Assembly (NCBI GenBank): GCA_002747255.1
Contig: PDUC01000045.1
Location: 17,287-81,286 of the forward strand
Direction: 5' to 3'
DNA: 64,000 nt
Source: Acidobacteriota bacterium
GTDB lineage: Bacteria > Acidobacteriota > Holophagae > Acanthopleuribacterales > Acanthopleuribacteraceae
In this document: positions 35,082 through 43,790 of the stretch, one piece after another
Layout: each line of letters opens with the position of its first letter
Position numbering within the stretch: the first letter of the stretch is position 1
Program-made: the position numbers and the translations under genes
Notes under the pieces: generated by a model
What the model was told of the DNA's origin: nothing
What the model saw: only the letters and a program-made list of their open reading frames with translations
The model's database searches: none

Positions 35082-36377
35082 ATGTTTGGGAAAAAAAAGC
35101 TTGGAAAGCGTCGTTCCTTTGATTCAGGAAAAATAAATATCAGCAACAGTGATATTCAGGAAAAAATTAAATACCTGGGCTTGACCGAAGAAGACCTGGG
35201 AAGGTTGAACGGCTGGAAGCAAATAGTAGACGATCACTTTTCCAACACCACAGGTCTGTTTTACGATGCAATCAAAGGTAATGAACACACTTATGAAATG
35301 ATGAACCGCTTCAGTACCATTGAAAAACAAAAACCGATCCTTAAAAAATACATTGATTCTTTTTTCTCTGGTACCATTGATGATCACTATGTGGCATCCC
35401 GACAGCAAATTGGGCAGGTTCATGAAGAAATCGGACTTGATAACTCCTGGTACATCTTTCAATACGAACACATTAAAACAGCCTGCCAACATTCGCTGAT
35501 AAAAGCAGGAGCATCTTCTCAAGAGGTCGTTGATTTTATAGACAGTCTATGGCGAATGATCAGCTTTGACAAGGCACTCATTTTGGATGCACTCAATAAC
35601 GCTCAAATTGCAAAAATTAAAGCTATGAAAAGTGAAGGTGATCTTTTTATTAAGGACTTTAAAAAAGCCATCATTCAATTGGAGCAGAAAAATCTCACTT
35701 CAAGCATTGACGGTGAGTACTCCCAAAACTTTCAAAATATAGCGGATACATACAATACAGGAATGGAAGCACTTAGCTCGGCTTTTGGCAGAATTTTCAG
35801 CTCAGTCGAAGAGCAAACGACAACAGGAGTTCAAATCCTGGCTGGCGCGACAAGAGAAATTGCTCAAGCTATTGGCGATGTCGCAGAAAACGCTGACAGA
35901 GCCAAGAGTGCAACTTCTGAGACAGTGATTAAAATTGGTCATGCAACCAGGAAGATGACTGAGCTCAACGATAAATCCACTGAGATTGGGAAAGTAACGG
36001 AATCCATAGAACAGATAGCAGATCAAATCAATTTACTGGCGCTCAATGCGACAATCGAGGCTTCCCGCGCTGGTGAGAGCGGCAAGGGCTTTGCCGTTGT
36101 TGCCAGTGAAATACGTGCCCTGTCAAAGCAGACAGATGAAGCCATTGACGGTATCAGACAGGTCATTGCAGAAATGCAGAATTCCTCAAACACAGCAACT
36201 CAAGACATTCAAACAATTAATACTGAAATGGAAAAAATCGATGAAATTGTCTCAAACATCGCCGCGGCAACAACAGAAGTTGACGTGACAAGCAAGGAAT
36301 TGAACAGTTATTCAGAAGACCTCTCCCACAAGGGTGATGCCCTCAAACAGGACCTGGATCAGTTCACGACCAGCTGA
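35082..36377 (+). CDS. Globin-coupled (HemAT-like) chemotaxis/aerotaxis transducer
   Basis: Soluble haem-binding sensor of 431 residues, the same size as HemAT (about 430). I start at ATG 35082, with GGAG 6 bases upstream. The protoglobin domain (about 20-185) has H114 in [13 protein letters not shown] as the proximal haem ligand and Y61 53 residues before it, matching the Tyr70-His123 spacing of Bacillus HemAT. A methyl-accepting signalling domain follows, with the hairpin tip [26 protein letters not shown]. There is no membrane segment. Oxygen or another diatomic gas is the probable ligand. No che genes are in the window, so its signalling partner lies elsewhere. Confidence 0.92.
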   Translation: MFGKKKLGKRRSFDSGKINISNSDIQEKIKYLGLTEEDLGRLNGWKQIVDDHFSNTTGLFYDAIKGNEHTYEMMNRFSTIEKQKPILKKYIDSFFSGTIDDHYVASRQQIGQVHEEIGLDNSWYIFQYEHIKTACQHSLIKAGASSQEVVDFIDSLWRMISFDKALILDALNNAQIAKIKAMKSEGDLFIKDFKKAIIQLEQKNLTSSIDGEYSQNFQNIADTYNTGMEALSSAFGRIFSSVEEQTTTGVQILAGATREIAQAIGDVAENADRAKSATSETVIKIGHATRKMTELNDKSTEIGKVTESIEQIADQINLLALNATIEASRAGESGKGFAVVASEIRALSKQTDEAIDGIRQVIAEMQNSSNTATQDIQTINTEMEKIDEIVSNIAAATTEVDVTSKELNSYSEDLSHKGDALKQDLDQFTTS

Positions 36378-36765
36378 TTCAGTCATGAGTTGAGATCGAT
36401 CACTCTTAATGAGCTGTAAATAAATCTCGCCAGCTTTCCTTAGTATCCATACTTTTTGAATGCAGCGACAAACAATCTCTCGAGATGGTGTGGAGAGGTC
36501 AACGGCATTGGACTGAGACTCGATACGGCATTTAAAACGTTATAGAAAATAACGGTTTGCTCCTGTCTCCGGGCACCAGTCTCCCCTGAATGCGCTTCTC
36601 TTTATGAGCAAATAGGCCGACAAAGTGCCATAAAAGACAGAATAATTGCGAATGATAAGCTTTTCCATGCAATTCAAATTATACCTATTCTGAAAAGACA
36701 CTTAACTGAAATTTCAGCGCATCGGGAAATAGCGATTCAGCCAGTAACAACTTCACAAAAAATAG
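36378..36765. other. Intergenic region before the T6SS cargo operon
   Basis: About 390 bases. I see no gene, terminator or repeat worth naming. It becomes AT-rich toward the promoter at 36766-36794. Confidence 0.35.
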
Positions 36766-36794
36766 TTGACTACATTGAAAAATAATCTTATCCT
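36766..36794 (+). promoter_or_regulatory. Candidate promoter of the T6SS cargo operon
   Basis: TTGACT (36766-36771), a 17-base spacer and TATCCT (36789-36794). AAAAAATAG precedes the -35 like an UP element. The leader to ATG 36926 would be about 125 bases. The same AAAAAATAGTTGAC block recurs at 62797-62810. Confidence 0.6.
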
Positions 36795-36925
36795 ATGGCC
36801 ATTGAGTTTAAATTGCTATGTGAATGGCTCATTATTATGTGCCCTTAGTAGCCTATGGTTTTCTATTGGCCATCGAACAAAATGTACTTCAAAAAAAAGA
36901 TTCTTTTCTTTTTAAGGGAGCACGT

Positions 36926-37654
36926 ATGTGTGATCAATATGGATATAGAGGACAAACACCTCCCCGATCAGCACCCGTCCAAACCGACCAGATACCTATT
37001 CCCGCTCGCCATGAGTCCTGGTCAACGCTTGACAGACGGTTCAGGCAAACTGGGGGACGAATCCAGCCTCGTCTGCCAGACGCTCCTCAAGGCACTGTGC
37101 ACACTTTTGAAAGTCGACACGCTCTTGTTCGGCACTTTCGCAGCATTCGTGATCGCGGTGATTTGTACAATAACGATCCAGTAGCTTTCAGAGCTCAGGC
37201 GCACGGTCGGCAAGGACCGGGTATGACACCACTTGAAGCTTCCGGGCAGTTTGTTTTACACTCTCAAACTTCAATGCCTCATTTTATCTATCTCTTTGAG
37301 CAAACCCCTATCTCCAACTCCCTCCTACCGGGCATTGGAATGACCAGAAGAACTCATACCAGGTCGCCAGTTGGACACAATGTCTCAATAGCTTCCCACA
37401 GGGAAGCCATTGGCAACGCCATAGCCTTGGCATTAAACTACCTGGCAAGCATTTCTGTTGCCATTGCAGAGCACATACATCATGCAGTGGTTATTTACAA
37501 ACCGCCTACCAGACTCGGAGGTTCAAATGACCCGAGGCGGACATCACCCTATCACTTTGTGATGATACGGCCTCTGGGCATGAGGAACAGACAACTCACT
37601 CTTTTACCTTGGAATCTTGCAACCCCCGCTCACGCGCGTAACTATCTTCTTTAA
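36926..37654 (+). CDS. Unknown protein upstream of vgrG, candidate T6SS cargo
   Basis: Not recognised. 242 residues from ATG 36926, with AAGGGAG 5 bases upstream; a longer frame to 36824 lacks a ribosome-binding site. The N-terminal 60 residues are Pro/Arg-rich and look disordered (RGQTPPRSAP, IPIPARHESW). A basic His/Arg-rich middle (HALVRHFRSIRDRGDLYNNDP) follows. The second half has an Ala/Ile-rich helix (REAIGNAIALALNYLASISVAIAEHIHHAVVIYKPP) and a conserved-looking end (SPYHFVMIRPLGMRNRQ). There is no signal peptide. Being first in the vgrG transcription unit, it could be an effector, adaptor or immunity factor; position alone suggests this. Confidence 0.65.
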   Translation: MCDQYGYRGQTPPRSAPVQTDQIPIPARHESWSTLDRRFRQTGGRIQPRLPDAPQGTVHTFESRHALVRHFRSIRDRGDLYNNDPVAFRAQAHGRQGPGMTPLEASGQFVLHSQTSMPHFIYLFEQTPISNSLLPGIGMTRRTHTRSPVGHNVSIASHREAIGNAIALALNYLASISVAIAEHIHHAVVIYKPPTRLGGSNDPRRTSPYHFVMIRPLGMRNRQLTLLPWNLATPAHARNYLL

Positions 37655-37714
37655 CAATGGTCTATTGCAAAACAAATAAAATATTCGCTGTATCTAAAAT
37701 AATGTGAGGAATAT

Positions 37715-39634
37715 ATGTCAGCTTCAAGCCACAATGTAGCCGATCTTCTTTGGCAAAGCCCCGGAAAAAATATTGAAATACTCTCCATGACTGTCAGAGA
37801 AGCCATCTCAGAACTTTACCTAATTCACTGCGTCATTAAAAGCCCGGAAGTGGCTTTGTCCTTCCAGGATATGTTGAACAAGAAGGCTGAAGTAAAGCTC
37901 ATGTGCGGTACTGAGCTTGAAGATGAACGTGTTTTCACAGGCATCATCACGCGGTTCAGGCAAATGCGAACACGTCACGGAAACCTTTCAACAGCCAAAG
38001 TACAATCCTATCAGTATGAGGTTGAAATCCGACCTAAGCTCTGGTTACTGACGCGCCAGCACAATTCCAAAATTTTTCAAGAGAAGACAGTGCGAGATAT
38101 TGTCTCAGAAGTCTTGGACGATGCGGGACTTGAATACAATTGGTTTATTTCAGGCAGCCCCAGACAACGCGAGTACTGTGTACAGTATGAGGAATCCGAT
38201 TACGCGTTTATCTCCAGGTTGCTGGAAGAGGAAGGTATCTGTTTTTATTTTGATCACGAAAAACAAGCAGTCATGTTTTCCGATAATAGCGGAGGTCACT
38301 TTCCCTGTCAGCCAATTTCAGAAGCCAGATATGAAGAGGAGGTCAGCCTTCAGTTTGCCAGTGGCCGACGTGAATTTGTATCTGACTTTTCTTATGAAGA
38401 ACATCTATGCACAGGCAAATTCACACTGGATCACTACAACTACGAGATTAGCAAAACGAACATTCAAGTGGGATCAGATGAGGCTGAAATACCCTGTACC
38501 AATCGTTTCGAGCACTATGAACACACCCAGAATTACAAAAACGATGGGGAAGGACAGCCTTTAACTGATATCCGCAAAGAAGAAACCATAGCCTGGGCCA
38601 AAGTAGGAGAAGGTATTGCCACAAACCGATCCTTTGAAGCAGGTTATACCATTACGCTTTCAGATCACTTCAGAGATGACCTGAATGGCGACTGGCTGCT
38701 GGAGTCGGTGCAAATGTACTTAGAACAGGGCAGCTGTCAAACTAACTTTACAGCTCTTCCGGTCAGTGTCCCATTCAGACCTAGACGTAAAACACCCATT
38801 CCCAAAGTAACAGGTGTTCAGACAGCAGAAGTAACCGGCCCTCCAGGAGCAAAAGTCTACCTGGATGAGCTGGGTCGGTGCAAATTGCAGTTCAACTGGG
38901 ATCGCGAAGGTGAAAAAAACGACCGTTCCTCCATGTGGGTCCGTGTTTCCAATGGCTACGCGGGTAAAAACTATGGAATTCAGTGGATTCCAAGAATAGG
39001 GAATGAGGTCCTGGTGACATTCATCAACGGAAACCCCGATCTCCCCGTAGTCACAGGCAGGGTCTACAACGATTTCAATACACCTCCTCTTGGTCCACCC
39101 GAATTATTTGAGAACATCCTCAAAACAATCAAAGACAATCACATCCTCTTCAGCGATGAAGATTCCAAAGAGCTCGTCCAGTTACGAGCGCAAAAGGACA
39201 TGAAAAACCTGGTGGTCAATAACCGTCAAACACAGATTGGCAACGATGAACACATTAATATCAAGAAAAACAAGAAACAGCTTGTAGAAGAAGAGTATCA
39301 CCTCCACGTTGGAACAGACAGAAAAGAAAAAGTGGATGGAGATTATTCACTGGAAATATCTGGTAACAAGCACATGAAAACGGGCTCTCTATTTGCAATT
39401 GATACCGAACAAGAGCTGCACTTAAAGTCGGGCATGAAAATGATCAATGAATCAGGCACGTCCATCACGTTGAAAGCCGGTGGCAGCTTCATTCAAATTG
39501 ATCCATCTGGGGTTACGATCAAAGGCCCAATCGTTAAAATAAATAGTGGCGGTAGTGCAAAAAGTGGTTCAGGCATTCAACTGTCATCTCCTGAAGATCC
39601 CCCTGAGCTTTCCCTATCTGGAGATCCCGGATAG
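37715..39634 (+). CDS. vgrG: Type VI secretion spike protein VgrG (TssI)
   Basis: Trimeric tip of the type VI secretion tube, 639 residues. The gp27-like N-terminal part (about 1-360) includes the family segment YCVQYEESDYAFISRLLEEEGICFYF. The gp5-like OB domain (about 370-465) reads KVYLDELGRCKLQFNWDREG ... SSMWVRVSNGYAGKNYGIQWIPRIGNEVLVTFINGNPDLP. The C-terminal needle (about 480-620) is a beta-helix repeat with many Gly/Asn turns. There is no large C-terminal effector extension, so cargo is probably carried by PAAR or adaptors. GTGAGG lies just before the ATG. No tss structural genes are in this window. Confidence 0.93.
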   Translation: MSASSHNVADLLWQSPGKNIEILSMTVREAISELYLIHCVIKSPEVALSFQDMLNKKAEVKLMCGTELEDERVFTGIITRFRQMRTRHGNLSTAKVQSYQYEVEIRPKLWLLTRQHNSKIFQEKTVRDIVSEVLDDAGLEYNWFISGSPRQREYCVQYEESDYAFISRLLEEEGICFYFDHEKQAVMFSDNSGGHFPCQPISEARYEEEVSLQFASGRREFVSDFSYEEHLCTGKFTLDHYNYEISKTNIQVGSDEAEIPCTNRFEHYEHTQNYKNDGEGQPLTDIRKEETIAWAKVGEGIATNRSFEAGYTITLSDHFRDDLNGDWLLESVQMYLEQGSCQTNFTALPVSVPFRPRRKTPIPKVTGVQTAEVTGPPGAKVYLDELGRCKLQFNWDREGEKNDRSSMWVRVSNGYAGKNYGIQWIPRIGNEVLVTFINGNPDLPVVTGRVYNDFNTPPLGPPELFENILKTIKDNHILFSDEDSKELVQLRAQKDMKNLVVNNRQTQIGNDEHINIKKNKKQLVEEEYHLHVGTDRKEKVDGDYSLEISGNKHMKTGSLFAIDTEQELHLKSGMKMINESGTSITLKAGGSFIQIDPSGVTIKGPIVKINSGGSAKSGSGIQLSSPEDPPELSLSGDPG

Positions 39635-39872
39635 GGTCTGAAGGCGACACCAGCCAATGGTGGTCTTTGCCGGCTCGAATGGATCGAAAGGGCATGCGTC
39701 CAAAGGATCGGAGGGTTATCCATTAAAAATAGTCATATTAACTCAAACTTCAATAACATCCGGGAATCAAGTGATTAAAAAGAGCGCCAAAGCTTGAAAT
39801 CCTTTCCCTTTACACCATAAAGAAGATGAGCTTCATCTTTAACAATCCCGTTAGTTACAAAAGGAGGAAATA

Positions 39873-40190
39873 ATGCCCCAGGCAGGCAGAATAGGAGATA
39901 AATCAAGGGCACCAGTGGATGCCCACGGGTGTCCCGCATGTCCGCACAATGTTACAGGACCTGCAATTACGGGTTCGCCTGATGTTCTTATCAACAATCG
40001 TCCAGCCTTACGTGTGAAGGATAAAGGATTGCACGCAGCATGCTGTAGTTGCAACATGTGGGAGGCAAAGGTAGGCAGTTCCACCGTAATGATCAATAAC
40101 CGGTTTGCTTTCAGGAAAGGTGATCTCAGTATGCATTGCGGCGGATTTGGAACTCTCATCCAAGGCAGTCCAGACGTTCTTATTGGATAG
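39873..40190 (+). CDS. PAAR-domain spike tip protein
   Basis: Small PAAR-motif protein (105 residues) that caps the VgrG spike. The repeat pattern GSPDVLINNRPALRV ... GSSTVMINNRFAFRKGD ... GSPDVLIG is characteristic, with Cys and His residues (GCPACPHN, AACCSC, MHCGG) for a metal at the tip. There is no effector extension. AAAGGAGG precedes the ATG. It is 238 bases after vgrG and 8 bases before the coiled-coil gene. Confidence 0.92.
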   Translation: MPQAGRIGDKSRAPVDAHGCPACPHNVTGPAITGSPDVLINNRPALRVKDKGLHAACCSCNMWEAKVGSSTVMINNRFAFRKGDLSMHCGGFGTLIQGSPDVLIG

Positions 40191-40198
40191 GAGATTCT

Positions 40199-41053
40199 AT
40201 GACCGACAACCTGAACAGTGAACAGTTGGACCAACTCAACAAGGCCAATCAAAAAATAAAAAAATGTAGTGAAAAAGTTGCAAAAGCCCGTCAGGAGTTC
40301 ATTGAAGCGGGAACGTTTATGTCTTCACCTGAAGTTGCAGATGCTCAGAGTCAGATCCAAAAGCAAGTTGATCAAATAAAAAAGGTTCTAAATAGTCAAA
40401 CATCCGAAGACATGAAAAAAGCTCTGGCTGACCAAGTGCAATCACAATTGCTGTATGAACAGAAAATAGAAGAATTCTGTTCCCTTTGGACTGAAGAGTA
40501 TTTAAAAAAAGTAAAATCAGGACTCCCTCATTTTGATCATGAGGTCCAATCCCGATTAAATCACTTCTTGAGTGAAGCAAATGAACCGAGAATTGAAACT
40601 AACAAGGCCCTTTTGCAAGTTATGCAGCAAGAGGCCGATTCAGACACGATGGAACTGATGACGTTTAATTCGGAAATACTCACCGAAGAACAGCAAAAAG
40701 CTGAGCAGGCCACAAGACTTCAAGTATTGAAAAAAATGGAAGAAGCTGGAGAGGAAGTTTCAGGCTTTGATATTTCTCTATTTCAAGACCCCGACTTGGT
40801 TGCCAAAGAAATGGACTCTGTCGATTCACTCACCGCTGCAGCAGAGACCTTGAAAGCAGCTCCCGATTTTGAAATAAGCCCTGAAATAGAAGAACAAATG
40901 AAGCCCTTGCAAGAGGCCTCCGTACTCTATATGGAAAAACTGGCCGAAGGTGATCAGCGAATTATGTCGGCAGAAAAAAACCTGCTTCTTGCAGAGAAAG
41001 CCCTGCTTGAGGCCCGAGATGCCTATAAAACGTTGAAGCAATCCTTCATCTAA
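40199..41053 (+). CDS. Coiled-coil protein of the VgrG/PAAR operon
   Basis: Unrecognised 284-residue acidic helical protein. Long Lys/Glu/Gln heptad stretches dominate (LDQLNKANQKIKKCSEKV ... MSAEKNLLLAEKALLEARDAYKTLKQ), with a less regular centre. No signal peptide or membrane helix. I take ATG 40199, with AGGAG 6 bases upstream, rather than a longer frame inside the PAAR gene. The helical make-up and place between PAAR and a hydrophobic proline-rich protein would fit an effector chaperone or tether. That is inference from position only. Confidence 0.75.
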   Translation: MTDNLNSEQLDQLNKANQKIKKCSEKVAKARQEFIEAGTFMSSPEVADAQSQIQKQVDQIKKVLNSQTSEDMKKALADQVQSQLLYEQKIEEFCSLWTEEYLKKVKSGLPHFDHEVQSRLNHFLSEANEPRIETNKALLQVMQQEADSDTMELMTFNSEILTEEQQKAEQATRLQVLKKMEEAGEEVSGFDISLFQDPDLVAKEMDSVDSLTAAAETLKAAPDFEISPEIEEQMKPLQEASVLYMEKLAEGDQRIMSAEKNLLLAEKALLEARDAYKTLKQSFI

Positions 41054-41080
41054 ATATAACAAAATAAGGAAGATTTAAAA

Positions 41081-41926
41081 ATGCCACCTCTAAACACCGA
41101 TCTTATGGCTATGACGGCAAAAATACTGTTTACGGCCAAAACAATCAGGTTACCCATCAAATGGAAAAAACCAAACTATCAATTCCCTCAAGCATTTAAC
41201 CCTTCCCAATTAATGGTTCCACTCAATCCTCCAACTCCACCCTTCGAATTCTTTTCTCCTACCGCAAACAAATATCACGTATCTGCAGCCGCGAGTATTG
41301 GCAAAAAATTTGCCGCTTACATTGATGGTATTTGCAGTGCAATAGGAAAAGGAGTCGATTTTTTTCGATCGACAGCTTATTTACAAGGTATGCAAATTTA
41401 TGCCTCTCTCGCCATTGGAACACCGGGCTGTCTAAACGCGCCGCCAATCGGACCAACTATCTTAGCCGCCGCCCCCAAAGCGACCAAGTACGAAGAAGCC
41501 TATTCAAAGGCCATTGCCAATGCCATTGGAACAAGGTGGTTTGAATGGCAATCTGGCCTTATTGTTCCAGGCCTCCCATGGTATCCCCCATTTGTCAGCT
41601 TTCCCGGACCGATAACCCCTCCTACGCCCAATACACCCCAACCACTCATTATCTGCCCTTCCACGAAATTTGCTTCGCTTTCAAAACCTGCTCTTAAAAG
41701 TACAATGATCCGCCAATTGAATCATAAACACGCACCCCATCACAAAGACCTTTTTGATGCCATATGCAAGGCATTCATATTGGTATTTATGATATGGCTG
41801 ACCCAGCAAAACATAACGAATGCAATGGGCTTTGGTCCTGTGCCCACTTTCGCACCCCCAGTCTTACCCGCTGGTCCTGTTGTCGGCGGCACGGTACTGC
41901 CTAATCCTGGTATTTTTGTTTCTTAA
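41081..41926 (+). CDS. Hydrophobic proline-rich protein of the VgrG/PAAR operon
   Basis: Unrecognised 281-residue protein. It is rich in Pro, Ala and Gly with repeated aromatic-proline clusters (LNPPTPPFEFFSP, GLPWYPPFVSFPGPITPPTP) and helical hydrophobic segments (FDAICKAFILVFMIWL). An APPVLPAGPVVGGTVLP tail closes it. No signal peptide is apparent, so the hydrophobic helix may insert into a target membrane or pack into the spike. AAGGAAG lies upstream of the ATG; the DUF2169 gene begins 11 bases after the stop. DUF2169 proteins load cargo on PAAR-type tips, so this is the best candidate for its partner, but I cannot show activity. Confidence 0.72.
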   Translation: MPPLNTDLMAMTAKILFTAKTIRLPIKWKKPNYQFPQAFNPSQLMVPLNPPTPPFEFFSPTANKYHVSAAASIGKKFAAYIDGICSAIGKGVDFFRSTAYLQGMQIYASLAIGTPGCLNAPPIGPTILAAAPKATKYEEAYSKAIANAIGTRWFEWQSGLIVPGLPWYPPFVSFPGPITPPTPNTPQPLIICPSTKFASLSKPALKSTMIRQLNHKHAPHHKDLFDAICKAFILVFMIWLTQQNITNAMGFGPVPTFAPPVLPAGPVVGGTVLPNPGIFVS

Positions 41927-41937
41927 GGAGATCCCAT

Positions 41938-42954
41938 TTGATTATCAACAACAACACACCCTATCAAGCTGAATCCACTTTGGATAAAGATGGTGATCTT
42001 AACTCTATGATCGTAGTTGTTATCAAAGCAACTTTTCAATTCAATGCTCAAGGTCAAGTTAACCTGGCCGCCAAACAAATTCCTGTGTATCTCTGCGATG
42101 AAATGATCGACTCATACCCCATTGGGTCTGTACGCTTTGAGTCGGACATGGCACCTTTTAAACCTAAGGGTGATCTGCTTATTCTTGGCCATGCCTGTCC
42201 TCCAGACGGCTCGGCAACGTCTCTCGAAGTGGGATTCCGATGCAGAGACATGGAAAAGGTTCTCGCTGTTTTCGGAGATCGCAAATGGGAAGCAGGCGGC
42301 TTCATGGGAGGCATACAAGCTTCTCAGCCTGAGCCCTTTGAAGAGCTGGAATTGACCTTTGGTCGATCTTTTGGTGGAATCGACATGGTATACGGTGCGA
42401 TTTGCGCAGCTAACCAGGCTGGTATGGGAATGATTAGCAAGAAAGCAAAAAAAGAAGAAATTATTGAGAAACCTCTTCCCAATATTGAAAATCCAAACCA
42501 TCTTATCCGGTCATGGAAAGATCACCCTATACCTGTTGGCATGGGTCATGTCAGTAAAGGTTCTTCTGAGCGAGTGGGTTTTTTAGGAACTTACGATGAA
42601 GCATGGCATAAGGATAGAAAACCCGACCGCCCAATTGATTTTGATTTCCAATTTTTTAACTCAGCTCCCAAGGATCAACAGTTAGACGGTTTTTTTCAAG
42701 GAGGAGAATTAATTGAACTGCTTAACTTAACACCGGGTACAGCACAAGTTCAATTCACACTTCCTGAAATCAAGGTAAACGCAACTCTTAAACGAAGAGA
42801 CGTAGAGCAAAAAGAGCCATTTCCCCTCAACCTGGATACCGTATGTGTCATGACAAAAGACATGACCTTCACCCTCACCTGGCGAGGCTGGCTCCCTGTC
42901 TATGACCCACTCATGCAGGATGTCGAAATGATTACGATTGAATCATCACAGTAG
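41938..42954 (+). CDS. DUF2169-family T6SS adaptor
   Basis: DUF2169 protein of 338 residues; the family is linked to loading effectors onto VgrG/PAAR spikes. Recognisable features are the N-terminal NNNTPYQAESTLDKDGDLNSMIVVVIKATF, the PKGDLLILGHA segment, and the C-terminal NLDTVCVMTKDMTFTLTWRG. The start is TTG at 41938: AAGGAG ends 8 bases before it, and the next in-frame ATG would cut into the conserved start. It is the last gene of the cargo operon. The 174 bases after it hold no convincing terminator. Confidence 0.85.
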   Translation: MIINNNTPYQAESTLDKDGDLNSMIVVVIKATFQFNAQGQVNLAAKQIPVYLCDEMIDSYPIGSVRFESDMAPFKPKGDLLILGHACPPDGSATSLEVGFRCRDMEKVLAVFGDRKWEAGGFMGGIQASQPEPFEELELTFGRSFGGIDMVYGAICAANQAGMGMISKKAKKEEIIEKPLPNIENPNHLIRSWKDHPIPVGMGHVSKGSSERVGFLGTYDEAWHKDRKPDRPIDFDFQFFNSAPKDQQLDGFFQGGELIELLNLTPGTAQVQFTLPEIKVNATLKRRDVEQKEPFPLNLDTVCVMTKDMTFTLTWRGWLPVYDPLMQDVEMITIESSQ

Positions 42955-43128
42955 TGCAGGTGTTTTAAAATAGACCGTGGCGAACAAGCCGAAAAAAATG
43001 TGTAAGCGATCCTGTAGCCGCATCAATCCATAAAAAAGGATCACGGCAGAATCCGTATGAATGGAAGAGCTATGAGCGAAACAAACAAGCCCACTTATTC
43101 CGGGCTGTCTGGGAAGATACCTGGGTTA

Positions 43129-43608
43129 TCATATTCTTTTTCTCATTGTCAAAGATGTTTCTGTTTCTTCCACAGTCTCAAACCCAATTCTTTTGTAAAG
43201 ATTTAAAGCCTTATTCGCCTTGTCAACACTAAGCGATAAAAACTTTACTTCAATTTTATTATATTCAGCAATAATTGCCTTAATCAACTTTGTACCTATA
43301 CCTTGGTTACGATAATCATTTTTGATAGCCATACTGAGTTCTGGAGTTTTATTATCAATATAACCAAATCCTTTATTCTCATTTGTGAAAAGTCGTCCCC
43401 AAACTGCACCAACAAGTTTATTATCAATTTCCACAACCAAAGCAATGTCAAATTTATCTTTTCCCCACTTCTCAATATACTTAGACAAAGAGAGCTCTTT
43501 GACTATTTCCCTGGGGAAAGGGGGATGTCCTTCTGGAATGAAAATTGCCTCATATAACATATCCGCCAAGAAATCGGACTCTCTTGATTTTAATGCTCGT
43601 ATTATCAT
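43129..43608 (-). CDS. GNAT-family acetyltransferase in low-GC insertion
   Basis: Acetyltransferase fold of 159 residues. The acetyl-CoA loop is in KNDYRNQGIGTKLIKAIIAEY (motif RNQGIG), and the usual C-terminal NKALNLYKRIGFE strand and helix are present. Substrate unknown. It is distinctly richer in A+T and in Lys/Asn/Ile than neighbouring genes, and it sits alone between the T6SS operon and the repeat array. Twelve bases beyond its start is a GTTCATACC/GGACACCC motif also found beside the toxin debris at 63.7 kb. Both features suggest recent acquisition. The Shine-Dalgarno is weak. Confidence 0.85.
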   Translation of the reverse strand: MIIRALKSRESDFLADMLYEAIFIPEGHPPFPREIVKELSLSKYIEKWGKDKFDIALVVEIDNKLVGAVWGRLFTNENKGFGYIDNKTPELSMAIKNDYRNQGIGTKLIKAIIAEYNKIEVKFLSLSVDKANKALNLYKRIGFETVEETETSLTMRKRI

Positions 43609-43619
43609 GATTTCTTAAC

Positions 43620-43639
43620 GTTCATACCGGACACCCAAA
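43620..43639 (+). repeat. GTTCATACC-GGACACCC motif, copy 1
   Basis: GTTCATACC (43620-43628) directly followed by GGACACCCAAA (43629-43639). The same two blocks, with one extra A between them, recur at 63728-63748 near the transposase. Both copies sit immediately upstream of a leftward accessory gene. Confidence 0.55.
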
Positions 43640-43790
43640 GTTTGAACACCGATTTTCATTACGTAAATTGACATAGCCCTTTTATACTATGAAAAAGAAA
43701 CCATTTCAAAGTTAATTCATGCCCTCAACCATGGTATTCAGGTGGCGTTCATGATGACTATATTGCTTTTTATTGCTTTAACCAGTTTTT

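Noticed and set aside
36824-36925. Extended N-terminus of the 242-residue T6SS-linked protein
   Set aside because: No ribosome-binding site at 36824, and the candidate promoter at 36766-36794 would leave almost no leader; AAGGGAG supports ATG 36926.
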